A stretch of DNA of 17,274 nt, taken from contig JAQIDD010000022.1 in assembly GCA_027858215.1 (NCBI GenBank), forward strand, positions 1-17,274, in the 5' to 3' direction. Each line of letters opens with the position of its first letter. Position 1 is the first letter of the stretch. Source of the stretch: Candidatus Delongbacteria bacterium. Its GTDB lineage: Bacteria; Bacteroidota; Bacteroidia; Bacteroidales; ML635J-15. Shown one piece after another: positions 8,687 to 16,587 of the stretch. Under the pieces are notes generated by a model. That model did not search any database and had not been told where the DNA came from. It worked only from the letters and a program-made list of their open reading frames with translations. Both the position numbers and the translations under genes were made by a program.

Positions 8687-8729
8687 AACCGTTGTAATTC
8701 AGTATGAGTTGCAACGGTTTTTTGTTTTT
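8687..8729 (+). terminator. Rho-independent terminator after the C10 protease gene
   Basis: AACCGTTGTAA at 8687-8697 pairs with TTGCAACGGTT at 8709-8719 (11 pairs with one G-U) around an 11-base loop. A T-rich run follows at 8718-8729. It lies 36 bases past the protease stop codon and should isolate the protease from the phosphatase gene. Confidence 0.85.
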
Positions 8730-8809
8730 AACTTATCTTTATCTCTTTTCTTCGTTTTATGTATGAATTATTTTTCTATCTTTAGCTTTAAATTTTAAAG
8801 GTTTGAAAA

Positions 8810-9613
8810 ATGAAAAACATCCTTTTAATTGGATGCTTAGGTGTCATCTTTCTGAGTTGTCAGGATGAATCACCACAATCCGGTGAAAACAAAAAAGCAA
8901 GCAACGAACACCTTGTAATGGCCACTGCCTGGTATCAAAAATCAGCAGAACAAGTTGCTTGTTATTATCAGGCTTTTAACCTCGCCACAATGGCGCTTGA
9001 AAAGCAAATGCACACAGACAGTTCAGAAAAACCAAATGCCATTGTACTGGATATTGATGAAACCTTGCTTGATAACAGCCCGTTTCAGGTGAAAATGATT
9101 CAAACAGGAAAACATTACTCCCATGAGTTCTGGAAACAATGGACAGATAAAGCCGAAGCTAAAGCCCTGCCCGGCGCTATTGAATTTTTAACATATGCAT
9201 CGGATGTCGGCACTGACATATTTTATGTTTCCAACCGAATGGAAAATGAATTACAGCCAACCATTACAAACATGGAAAATCTTGGTTTTCCCGAAACACG
9301 GCCTGACCATTTCCTGCTAAAATCAACCACAAGCAATAAAACAGAACGTCGTAAACAGATAACACAAAACTATGATGTACTTTTATATGTAGGAGATAAC
9401 CTTGGTGATTTCAGCAGCCAATGGGACAACAGGGGAGAAGATCTTGGTATGAATGAAATTGCGGAAGTGAAACATAAATTCGGAACGGAATTCATCATTT
9501 TACCTAATCCCATGTATGGGGGATGGGTGGATGCTTTAAAGAAAACGTCCGGCATTGATGATTATCAGGAGTTTATTGATCATTTCCCATCCGAGTTGGA
9601 TACATGGGAATGA
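8810..9613 (+). CDS. 5'-nucleotidase / acid phosphatase lipoprotein, e(P4) family (class C, HAD)
   Basis: A 267-residue lipoprotein phosphatase, close to the roughly 270 residues usual for e(P4). The lipobox is FLSC with lipidated C17, so it should be anchored outside the cytoplasmic membrane. HAD motif I is IVLDIDETLLDNS, giving nucleophile D81 and acid/base D83. FYVSNR near residue 142 fits motif II. KTERRK supplies the conserved lysine, and GDNLGDF gives metal ligands D196 and D200. The DxDET/LDNSP pattern is the class C/e(P4) signature. The Haemophilus e(P4) protein removes phosphate from nucleoside monophosphates, including NMN, so nutrient nucleotide uptake is a reasonable role. The gene follows a terminator, and TATCTTTA at 8777-8784 is a near match to a -7 box. 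A response regulator gene lies 89 bases downstream. Substrate preference cannot be read from the sequence. Confidence 0.92.
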   Translation: MKNILLIGCLGVIFLSCQDESPQSGENKKASNEHLVMATAWYQKSAEQVACYYQAFNLATMALEKQMHTDSSEKPNAIVLDIDETLLDNSPFQVKMIQTGKHYSHEFWKQWTDKAEAKALPGAIEFLTYASDVGTDIFYVSNRMENELQPTITNMENLGFPETRPDHFLLKSTTSNKTERRKQITQNYDVLLYVGDNLGDFSSQWDNRGEDLGMNEIAEVKHKFGTEFIILPNPMYGGWVDALKKTSGIDDYQEFIDHFPSELDTWE

Positions 9614-9637
9614 TACATCGTTTTTTAATGGATGTAA

Positions 9638-9672
9638 TTTACAATTTTAATGTTTGTTTTTTCAATTGTAAA
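9638..9672. promoter_or_regulatory. Perfect 9-bp inverted repeat before the response regulator gene
   Basis: TTTACAATT at 9638-9646 is the exact reverse complement of AATTGTAAA at 9664-9672, across a 17-base T-rich spacer. It lies between the phosphatase stop codon and the response regulator start. It could be a regulator binding site or an AT-rich hairpin. There is no T-run after it on the plus strand, so a terminator is less likely. Confidence 0.45.
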
Positions 9673-9702
9673 CTAAAATATAAGTAATTCCTAAGCGTTG
9701 AG

Positions 9703-10077
9703 ATGAAAGTTGACTGGTCAAAATACAAGGTATTGATTGTTGAGGATGATGTTGTAAATTATCAACTCCTCAAGGTGTTCCTTAAAAATACGGGTATAAA
9801 AATTATACATGCCTCCGCCGGAACAGAAGTCATGGAGATTTTTGAAAATATCGTGCCGGACATTGTGCTTATGGATGTACAATTGCCCCATGTAAATGGA
9901 ATGCAGCTCACAGAAATGATGAAATCACAACACCCTGAAATTAAAATCATAGTACAAACAGCCAGCATCCTGGAATCACAGATGAAAGAAATGATGGAAA
10001 CAGGCTGTGAAAATTACCTGTTAAAACCAATAAACAGGGAAGATCTTATTAAAGTAATGGATAAATACCTCGGGTGA
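9703..10077 (+). CDS. Single-domain response regulator (CheY-like receiver)
   Basis: A 124-residue protein that is one receiver domain and nothing else. All key residues are present: acidic pair D15/D16 in LIVEDDVVNY, phospho-acceptor D58 in VLMDVQLPHVNG, switch threonine T86 in VQTAS and K108 in LLKPINREDL. There is no DNA-binding or enzymatic output domain, so it probably acts by binding a partner protein or as a phosphorelay intermediate. The ENYLLKPINREDL ending resembles the receiver domains of hybrid histidine kinases, so it may derive from one or belong to such a relay. No histidine kinase lies in the window, so the partner is unknown. The gene starts 89 bases after the phosphatase gene and is convergent with the lytic transglycosylase gene, with 22 bases between their ends. 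Confidence 0.93.
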   Translation: MKVDWSKYKVLIVEDDVVNYQLLKVFLKNTGIKIIHASAGTEVMEIFENIVPDIVLMDVQLPHVNGMQLTEMMKSQHPEIKIIVQTASILESQMKEMMETGCENYLLKPINREDLIKVMDKYLG

Positions 10078-10099
10078 AAAATCAGCCGTTTATCATGCA

Positions 10100-11368
10100 T
10101 CATTCCACATAAAGCACAATTTCTTCATCATAAAACAAGGGTTTGTTTTTAGGAAAATTATTCCAGCGCCTGATATCTTGAATCGTGCAATTGTGCTCAA
10201 TGGCAATTTTATGCAGCGAATCGCCCTTTTGTACGATGTATTTTATTGCTTTCCATTTTGTGTCTTTTGTTGCCTTTTTCTCAGGAATAAACTGTTCCCC
10301 TGTAATGATTTCCTGATTTAATATAAAAGCAATGCTTTCTGTCCGTGGTAAAACCAAAACACAGCCGTTATCATTTTCAGGAATGACGCCCTGCCTGTAC
10401 ACCGGATTCAGGCTTCTAACTATTGCATGGTCAATGTCCAGCACTTCAGCAACGCGATCAAGTGATGTTTTTTTTCTCACATGCAATGTATCTGTCTGAT
10501 GATAGTAACAAACGGGGACCGCTGGTTTAATATTAAAATCCCGGTGATAATGCAATACATAATTCATGGCGATAAAAGCCGGCACATAGCTTTGCATTTG
10601 ATTTGACAGCTTATGACGTATTTTCCAGTAATTGGATTCACCCCCACACCGTGCCATGGCTTTCTGAATGGCTCCCGGCCCTCCGTTGTATGCTGCCATT
10701 GCCAGGTGCCAATCACCAAATATTCTGTACAGGTATGACAAGTACCTACACGCTGCATCCGTAGATTTATGAGGATCACTCCTTTCATCCACCCAGGCAT
10801 CCATTTGCAAATCAAACAATCCTGCAGCTCCCGGCAGAAATTGCCAGAGTCCCACTGCTCCGCTTTTTGAAACAGCTACCGGATCCAGCGATGATTCCAC
10901 TGATGCCAGGTGTTTGAGCTCAGGTGGTAATTTATATGTGTTTAAATAATGATCAAAAATGGGATAATAAAAAGCCGATCGCCCTAAAATACGGGATATC
11001 TTTTGGGGGTTCCGCAACCCGTAAGCCTGGATATATTCTTTTACTGAAGCATGGTAAGTCAAAGGAATTTCTGTTCTTCTGGAAAGTTTTTCCAGCCTGC
11101 TTATTATCAATGAGTCATTGTGACTTGCTTCATACGCACTGTATATTCGTTCTTCCTGAGTTTCTGCTTCCAGACCTGATACAATTAACGAATCACATAA
11201 TTTCTGCGTATTTTTAACCATGCTGTCCGGCAAAATGATATCAAATCCCCTGTTTTTACTCGCAGATTCCTTATTGTCTTTATCATCATCCCCGTCGGCA
11301 TGCACGGGAGATACAGAAGCCAACAAAAGAAATACAAGTATATGGCCGTATGTCTTATGCTTTATCAT
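10100..11368 (-). CDS. Lytic transglycosylase (SLT/MltD-like) with LysM domain
   Basis: A 422-residue murein-cleaving enzyme acting in the periplasm or at the outer membrane. It has an N-terminal signal segment ending near SPVHA and then an acidic linker (DGDDDKDNKES). The SLT catalytic domain spans about residues 135-275. Its catalytic glutamate is E158 in ASVESSLDPVAVS, followed by GAVGLWQFLPGAAGLF and AMAAYNGGPGAIQKA. A degenerate LysM-like segment lies at about 305-350, and a clear C-terminal LysM at about 375-421 (YIVQKGDSLHKIAIEHNCT) should bind peptidoglycan. The layout is that of MltD. The enzyme should cut the MurNAc-GlcNAc bond and leave 1,6-anhydro ends. The gene starts 17 bases after the TonB-dependent receptor gene on the same strand, so the two are probably co-transcribed. 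Confidence 0.92.
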   Translation of the reverse strand: MIKHKTYGHILVFLLLASVSPVHADGDDDKDNKESASKNRGFDIILPDSMVKNTQKLCDSLIVSGLEAETQEERIYSAYEASHNDSLIISRLEKLSRRTEIPLTYHASVKEYIQAYGLRNPQKISRILGRSAFYYPIFDHYLNTYKLPPELKHLASVESSLDPVAVSKSGAVGLWQFLPGAAGLFDLQMDAWVDERSDPHKSTDAACRYLSYLYRIFGDWHLAMAAYNGGPGAIQKAMARCGGESNYWKIRHKLSNQMQSYVPAFIAMNYVLHYHRDFNIKPAVPVCYYHQTDTLHVRKKTSLDRVAEVLDIDHAIVRSLNPVYRQGVIPENDNGCVLVLPRTESIAFILNQEIITGEQFIPEKKATKDTKWKAIKYIVQKGDSLHKIAIEHNCTIQDIRRWNNFPKNKPLFYDEEIVLYVE

Positions 11369-11385
11369 GTGCTTTCTTGATCTTG

Positions 11386-13854
11386 TTAAAACGTACCCCG
11401 CAAAGATAATATAAAACTACGTCCCATGGCAGGGATGCCTGAAGAATAAGTTCGATACAACTGGTCGGTCAGATTTTCCACGCCTGCAGAAAATACCAGG
11501 TTTTTATTCATGGCATATGACAATTTCAGATTTACAGCGTACCAGGAAGGTGCATACAATCCTTCCGGGTTAAATTGTTCGTTTTCAGGCAACTCTGATT
11601 GTTTCCTGGCATAAGATTCATCCACAGCATACATGTATGTTTTGTCATGCTCTTCAAGGCTGAGCTCATCAGGCGATATTTCTCCATTGTAATTAACCGA
11701 GGCATCTATGCTTAACTGTCCTGATCTGAAAATCGCATGCGTGCTGCCATACAAGGGAGGAACATGCCTGTATGGATTATTATCCTGATCATATCCATAA
11801 ATTTTGGTCAACAGGGATTTTGCGGAAATATTTTTTGTGATATCCACAAACAAACCGGCATTGAAACCATACACATCCACCCTGCCAATATTTTGTATGG
11901 CTTGTACCTGTGACAATTCTCCATCATACATGATGCTGTCCTGTCCACTAAACCGGTAATCATCCCTGGCCATGGCATTGGTAATGATGGTATAAAATGC
12001 ACCTCCTTCAATCCTGAGAATCTCGCTAAAGGTTTTGCTGATGTTAATGTCAGCATTCCACGCGTATTCGGGTTGCAAATCATCATTGGGAACAACTACC
12101 GATCCCGGTTCAGAATCAAAAACCTTTCCCATATCATCAATGTTTGGGGCTCTGAACCCTGATCCCAGGTTTAGACACAACTGCATTCCCGGCTCAGGTT
12201 TATATACCGCCCCGGCCATAAAATTCGGAGCAAGCAAATGCATCGTGATCTGTGAAAACGGAAAATCATAAAACCTGTCGTCAAAAGGCGAATAGGCATA
12301 CACACCATTGAGCCTGGCGCCTGTTGTGAATGTCCATTGGGGGTTTAATAAATAACGATAACTAAGGTATAACCCGGCATGGCTGTAATCCGAATTGTCA
12401 GGATACCGGCTGGCAATGTCTTCAGTATCTCTGGAAAAGATATTTTCTCTGTAAGCATCTGAGAACACTTTACTCATTCCGGCTTCCAGCCCATAATACA
12501 ATGCATGTTGTCCATTGAATTTTTTAAAGGCGTCCAGGTTAATATTCCCAATTTTCAGGTTTTCCGTACGATGACGCAGCATTTCTGACCGTAATTTACG
12601 ATCATGCCGGCTTTCTTCATAATCCTGGTAAGCTGCCTGCATTTTTATTTCGTCCCAGGCTTTCCGTTCCTTGCTCAATTCCAAACCAATACTATGTACC
12701 ATCCATTTCTGGGGGCCATAATACCATTCAGCATATTTGCGTATTCCACCTGATTTTTGAATCAATCGGTCGTACCGGGGAACATCAGATGTTGTGCTGT
12801 AATAAAAATTGTATTTCAACAGTGCATTTTCATTCAGTTTATATGCAAATTTTTGTAATAAATGGGTCTGGTTAAATCCTGAGTTTCTCGCCAGGTACTT
12901 ATCTTTGTTGGGAACCACAGAATCCTGACCGTTTACTTCTGTTACATACGAATCATGCAGATAATATATCTCCAGATCTTCGGACAGTCCGTTTGTGCCC
13001 ATGTGCAAATCTCCAAACTCGGCATATGAAACGGATGTCAGGGAACTGAATTTTTCCCCTGCAATGTTCACATCAAAATGGCCGGCTTTCCCATTGTTTC
13101 CTGAATGATACCTGAGCAAAGACTTGCCATCAAATATCATGGTATCCGATTGTGCAAATGCGGGCTCCAGCGTATGAAAATCCATCACCCCGCCGATGGC
13201 ATCGCTGCCATAAATGACAGAGCCGGGACCAAACATTACTTCACTGCCTTCCAATGCATTGGGATCAATCGACAGCACATTCTGTAGATTTCCGTGACGA
13301 TAAATGGCATTGTTCATCCTGATGCCATCCACGACAATGAGTACTTTGTTGGTGGCAAAACCGCGTATCATCGGGGAACCCCCACCAAGTTGAGATTTTT
13401 GCACAAAAACATGGCCGCTGCCTGCCAACATATCGGCACTGGTTTGCGGTTCCATCATGCTTACATCTGTTGGTGAGATAACCTCAATTTTCATGGGAAC
13501 CTCTTCTCTTTCTTGCTCCCACTGGTTAGCGGATATCACGGTTTCCGATAATTTGATGACACTAAGGTACAATGGCACCTGGTAATCCATTTCTTTGATT
13601 TCGGACATCCTGAGCAACCGGCTTTGATAGGAGGCATGTTGAAACAACAAACTGTCTTTTTCAGAAAAACCATCCAGCGAGGCTTTTCCGTGTTGATTGG
13701 TAATTACGGAGTATGTTTCACTGAAATTCACGATGCCGGCATTAGCAATGGGTTTTTCCGTGGTTTCATCAAAAACAAATACCGTTTGTGAACACACCAA
13801 TCCGGTAAAAAACACAAAGGATAATCCTGAAATCAACTTTTTCATGTTATGCAT
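11386..13854 (-). CDS. TonB-dependent outer-membrane receptor
   Basis: An 822-residue outer-membrane transporter. Residues 1-22 are a signal peptide. The ATG at 13845 (MKKLISG) is an equally good start. A carboxypeptidase-regulatory-like domain follows at about 24-110, a plug at about 115-235 and a 22-strand barrel to the end. Plug signatures are SQLGGGSPMIRGFATNKV, VVDGIRMNNA and GPGSVIYGSDAIGGVMDF. The chain closes with a terminal phenylalanine, which is usual for outer-membrane barrels. A FRAP box is visible at F567-P570. The plug and FRAP box resemble the HmuR/hemoglobin-type receptors. However, no histidine lies between FRAP and the NPNL-like PNDDLQPEY, where heme receptors carry one, so I do not assign heme. 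No SusD-like partner is nearby, which argues against a glycan-utilisation locus. The gene leads a likely operon with the lytic transglycosylase gene. Confidence 0.93.
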   Translation of the reverse strand: MHNMKKLISGLSFVFFTGLVCSQTVFVFDETTEKPIANAGIVNFSETYSVITNQHGKASLDGFSEKDSLLFQHASYQSRLLRMSEIKEMDYQVPLYLSVIKLSETVISANQWEQEREEVPMKIEVISPTDVSMMEPQTSADMLAGSGHVFVQKSQLGGGSPMIRGFATNKVLIVVDGIRMNNAIYRHGNLQNVLSIDPNALEGSEVMFGPGSVIYGSDAIGGVMDFHTLEPAFAQSDTMIFDGKSLLRYHSGNNGKAGHFDVNIAGEKFSSLTSVSYAEFGDLHMGTNGLSEDLEIYYLHDSYVTEVNGQDSVVPNKDKYLARNSGFNQTHLLQKFAYKLNENALLKYNFYYSTTSDVPRYDRLIQKSGGIRKYAEWYYGPQKWMVHSIGLELSKERKAWDEIKMQAAYQDYEESRHDRKLRSEMLRHRTENLKIGNINLDAFKKFNGQHALYYGLEAGMSKVFSDAYRENIFSRDTEDIASRYPDNSDYSHAGLYLSYRYLLNPQWTFTTGARLNGVYAYSPFDDRFYDFPFSQITMHLLAPNFMAGAVYKPEPGMQLCLNLGSGFRAPNIDDMGKVFDSEPGSVVVPNDDLQPEYAWNADINISKTFSEILRIEGGAFYTIITNAMARDDYRFSGQDSIMYDGELSQVQAIQNIGRVDVYGFNAGLFVDITKNISAKSLLTKIYGYDQDNNPYRHVPPLYGSTHAIFRSGQLSIDASVNYNGEISPDELSLEEHDKTYMYAVDESYARKQSELPENEQFNPEGLYAPSWYAVNLKLSYAMNKNLVFSAGVENLTDQLYRTYSSGIPAMGRSFILSLRGTF

Positions 13855-13946
13855 ATTTTTATTAACCCCCTTTTTGAATGCAAAAATTAAGCCTTAATAA
13901 ACCAAACAATTGTGTTTTTAAACAAGAAATAGACATTTATTCGTAA

Positions 13947-13980
13947 TTGACCAGTCTGTCAACTATATAGTGTCTGTCAA
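13947..13980. promoter_or_regulatory. Repeated TTGAC/GTCAA half-sites, possible operator of the receptor gene
   Basis: TTGAC at 13947-13951 and GTCAA at 13958-13962 form an inverted repeat with a 6-base spacer. The 9-mer GTCTGTCAA occurs at 13954-13962 and again at 13972-13980, a spacing of 18 bases. The palindrome CTATATAG (13963-13970) lies between the copies. The cluster is about 93-126 bases upstream of the TonB-dependent receptor start, on the correct side to be an operator. The regulator is unknown. Confidence 0.4.
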
Positions 13981-14021
13981 TAAAATCGAAAATTTATCTA
14001 TTGAATAATGGGAACTAATCA

Positions 14022-14045
14022 GACCGAAGGCCGAAGACCGGAGTC
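14022..14045 (-). repeat. Degenerate heptamer array, minus orientation
   Basis: Read on the minus strand, this is GACTCCG, GTCTTCG, GCCTTCG and then GTC. That is about 3.4 copies of a degenerate G(A/T/C)CTTCG heptamer. It is the inverted counterpart of the array at 14287-14319. Confidence 0.7.
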
Positions 14046-14149
14046 GTAAGCAAAGCATACATTTTTAAAGTAAAAACTAAAATTAGTATCTGGAAGATTA
14101 CCTAAGTTATCTTATTTAGTGAAATTTCTTATAATCATTTCTTCCTTTT

Positions 14150-14206
14150 CTCTGCGGTGCTTAGCGCTTCTCGGTGTTACTCTGCGGTATAAGAGGTTGT
14201 ACCGCA
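14150..14206 (+). repeat. CTCTGCGGT direct repeats with hairpin
   Basis: CTCTGCGGT occurs at 14150-14158 and 14180-14188, with a related CTCGGTG between them. TGCGGTA at 14183-14189 is the exact reverse complement of TACCGCA at 14200-14206, giving a 7-bp stem with a 10-base loop. From memory, this style of 'TCTCTGCGGT...' sequence recurs as a dispersed intergenic repeat in environmental Bacteroidota and other phyla. No T-run follows the hairpin on either strand, so I do not call it a terminator. Confidence 0.65.
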
Positions 14207-14286
14207 AAGAAATTATAAAATAGCATTCATAAAAAAATAGGTCATCTTTCGGATACTCATAAAAACTAATTATCATGATATCTTCA

Positions 14287-14319
14287 GACTTCGGACTTCT
14301 GACTTCGGACTTCTGACTT
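14287..14319 (+). repeat. Heptamer tandem array, plus orientation
   Basis: GACTTCG and GACTTCT alternate twice and end in a partial GACTT. This is about 4.7 copies of a 7-base unit, or two perfect copies of a 14-base unit (14287-14300 and 14301-14314). It lies 37 bases past the RNase R stop codon. Confidence 0.9.
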
Positions 14320-14356
14320 TTGTTTATATAAGCTGTATATTATGGACAAACTCTAA

Positions 14357-16489
14357 TTAAACAAGCGTCATATCCACCTGTTTTTTTATGACATTGACTT
14401 TTTGAATCTTTACTTTTACTTCATCACCAAGCATAAAATTACGGCCTTTGTGTTTGCCAACAAGCTGATAATTATCTTCATCGTAATAATAAAAATCATC
14501 ATACAAACTTTTGACCGGAATAAGACCTTCACACCCGTTTTCTTTGATTTCTGCAAACAAACCCCATTCTTTAACACCGGAAATAATAGCATCATACACA
14601 TTGCCAACACGTTCTTTCAAAAATTCTGCCTGTTTAAATTTAACCGAAGCACGTTCTGCACTTACCGCTTTTTGTTCCATTTCACTGCTATGGTCACACA
14701 ATGATTCGTAATATTGAGAATCAGCACTTTTGCCATTATTCATATACCGTGTCAACAGCCGGTGCACCATCATGTCAGGATACCGGCGAATGGGTGATGT
14801 AAAATGGGTATAATAATCAAAAGACAAGCCGTAATGCCCGATGTTCTGCGTGGAATATTCAGCTTTTGCCATTGAACGTATAGCAAGGTTTTCAATGACA
14901 TGCTGTTCGGGTTTTCCTTTGATGTTTTTCAACAGTTTATTCATTGATGAAGAAAGTTTTTTTGAATTTGAACTTCCGGAGACATCGTATCCGAAAGTTT
15001 TTATAAATGAACGAAACGATGATATTTTATCAGGATGCGGGTCATCGTGAATCCGGTAAACAAACGTAAGGTGTTTTTCCTGGTCTTTGCCAATAAACTG
15101 AGCCACTTTGCGGTTGGCAAGCAGCATAAACTCTTCAATCAGCCAGTTGGCCTCCTTCATGGTTTTGAAATAAACGCCGACGGGTTTTTTATTTTCATCC
15201 AAACGGAATTTTATTTCATCCCTTTCAAAATTAAATGCACCACGTTTATACCGCTTATCACGTAGAATTTCTGCAAATTTCTGAACCTGGAGAATTTCCT
15301 TTGATAATTTGCCTTTGCCGGATTCAATAATTGACTGGGCATCATCGTACGTAAAACGTTTGTCACTGTTGATGATAGTGCGGGAAATATTATAATCCTT
15401 TACTTCAGCCTCATCATTCATTTTCAGGATTACAGAATAACACAATTTATCCTCACCCGGCCGCAAAGAACACAGTTTGTTTGACAAACGTTCAGGTAAC
15501 ATTGGCACCACACGGTCAACAAGGTATACAGATGTGGCTCTGTCTTCGGCCTCCTGATTGAGTTCTGTGCTTTCTTTTACATAATACGTCACATCAGCAA
15601 TGTGAACCCCAATTTCCCACAACCCGTTTTTAAGCTTGCGCACAGACAAGGCATCATCAAAATCTTTAGCATCTTCCGGATCAATGGTAAATGTGGGAAC
15701 ATTCCTAAAATCTTCACGTTGTTTTATTTCCGGAGCAGGAATATTAACGGGTATGTTATTGGCTTCCTTTTCAGTTTCATCGGAAAAAGCATAGGGCAGG
15801 TTATATTCAGCAAGAATGGAATGAATTTCCACATCATTTTCACCGGGCATACCCAATACTTCCGTCACTTCCCCTTCCGGGCTGCGTGTGCGTGTAGGCC
15901 ATTTTGTGATTTTCACAATGGTTTTTTCACCATCCTGAGCCCCATTCAGTTTACCGGGTGGTATGAAAATGTCAAAAGGGATGAATTTTCCATCAGGAAT
16001 TAAAAAAGCAAAATTGTCCCCTTTTTCTATCACTCCAACAAAGTGATCTTTGTGTCGTTCCAGAATTTCAGTTACTTCTCCTTCATACGAAAAGTCTTTC
16101 CTTTTGGCAAATAATCTTACTTTTACCTGGTCCCCCTGCAATGCTGATTTCAAATTTTTCCAGGTTACGATGACTTCTTTTTCTACATCGGGAGTAATGA
16201 TTGTGGCAAACCCTTTTCTTGTGATTTTTACTTTCCCTGTGATATGGCCGGCCTGAATGTTTATCCGGTATTTTCCCGGATGGATTTCCACCAGGCTTTT
16301 TTCTTTAGCCATTTCCTCCATGATTACCATAATGATTTTATGCGTTGGCTTATCATATATTTCCAACAACTTTGATACCTGCTTATAATTCAAATTCCGT
16401 TTTGGATTATAGTCAAAAATATCAACAATCTGCTTCTTAACTGCCTTTTTATCAATCCCATACGTATTGTTTTTATTCTTTTTACTCAT
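14357..16489 (-). CDS. rnr: Ribonuclease R (RNB family 3'-5' exoribonuclease)
   Basis: A 710-residue processive exoribonuclease that degrades structured RNA from the 3' end in the cytoplasm. Domains in order are a winged-helix N-terminus (about 15-75), cold-shock OB folds (about 80-235), the RNB catalytic domain (about 250-590) and a C-terminal S1 domain (about 625-710, with GNVYDAIISGVKEWGLFAEI). The magnesium-binding aspartates are D270, D276, D278 and D279 in TIDPEDAKDFDDAL, each two residues before the E. coli RNase R positions D272, D278, D280 and D281. HFTSPIRRYPDMMVHRLL is the conserved RNB segment. The protein is about 100 residues shorter than E. coli RNase R and lacks its lysine-rich tail, which fits a Bacteroidota form. 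RNase II is less likely because the N-terminal helical domain is present. The gene is divergent from the lipoprotein gene, with 98 bases between the starts. Confidence 0.95.
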   Translation of the reverse strand: MSKKNKNNTYGIDKKAVKKQIVDIFDYNPKRNLNYKQVSKLLEIYDKPTHKIIMVIMEEMAKEKSLVEIHPGKYRINIQAGHITGKVKITRKGFATIITPDVEKEVIVTWKNLKSALQGDQVKVRLFAKRKDFSYEGEVTEILERHKDHFVGVIEKGDNFAFLIPDGKFIPFDIFIPPGKLNGAQDGEKTIVKITKWPTRTRSPEGEVTEVLGMPGENDVEIHSILAEYNLPYAFSDETEKEANNIPVNIPAPEIKQREDFRNVPTFTIDPEDAKDFDDALSVRKLKNGLWEIGVHIADVTYYVKESTELNQEAEDRATSVYLVDRVVPMLPERLSNKLCSLRPGEDKLCYSVILKMNDEAEVKDYNISRTIINSDKRFTYDDAQSIIESGKGKLSKEILQVQKFAEILRDKRYKRGAFNFERDEIKFRLDENKKPVGVYFKTMKEANWLIEEFMLLANRKVAQFIGKDQEKHLTFVYRIHDDPHPDKISSFRSFIKTFGYDVSGSSNSKKLSSSMNKLLKNIKGKPEQHVIENLAIRSMAKAEYSTQNIGHYGLSFDYYTHFTSPIRRYPDMMVHRLLTRYMNNGKSADSQYYESLCDHSSEMEQKAVSAERASVKFKQAEFLKERVGNVYDAIISGVKEWGLFAEIKENGCEGLIPVKSLYDDFYYYDEDNYQLVGKHKGRNFMLGDEVKVKIQKVNVIKKQVDMTLV

Positions 16490-16501
16490 AATGGCATAAC
16501 T

Positions 16502-16532
16502 TTTGTTTCTTTACATTTTGTATTTTAGTTTG
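16502..16532 (+). promoter_or_regulatory. Candidate promoter for the LPP20-like lipoprotein gene
   Basis: TTTG at 16502-16505 and TTAGTTTG at 16525-16532 are separated by 19 bases. This matches the Bacteroidota -33/-7 pattern at all but one defined base. Transcription would start near 16539, about 50 bases before the lipoprotein ATG. Confidence 0.45.
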
Positions 16533-16587
16533 CAACAGAAGAACTTTATTGTAATTTTAATCAGATTTTTAACCATTAAAAACCTTT

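Larger units (their letters stand above)
13855..14356. other. 500-bp gene-free region with composite repeats
   Basis: No convincing gene was found on either strand between the receptor start and the RNase R stop. The region holds the half-site cluster at 13947-13980, heptamer arrays at 14022-14045 and 14287-14319 and CTCTGCGGT repeats at 14150-14206; the remaining bases are AT-rich. It must contain the receptor promoter and the 3' end of the RNase R transcript, but neither a full TTTG/TAnnTTTG pair nor a clear terminator could be identified. Confidence 0.8.

Noticed and set aside
4896..9613. NAD salvage or synthesis cluster (nadB with e(P4) phosphatase)
   Set aside because: Both touch NAD metabolism in other bacteria, but a secreted protease gene with its own terminator separates them and no other nad genes are present.
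11386..13854. Heme/hemoglobin receptor assignment
   Set aside because: The FRAP box and plug resemble that group, but the expected histidine between FRAP and the NPNL-like box is absent and no heme-handling genes are nearby.
14183..14206. Rho-independent terminator for rnr
   Set aside because: The 7-bp stem is perfect, but neither strand has a T-run after it, and it is about 150 bases beyond the rnr stop codon.
14022..14319. CRISPR array
   Set aside because: The heptamers are contiguous with no unique spacers, and no cas genes occur in the window.
14402..16256. Plus-strand open frames inside rnr
   Set aside because: They are antisense shadows of a strongly conserved RNase R coding frame and show no domain-like sequence.
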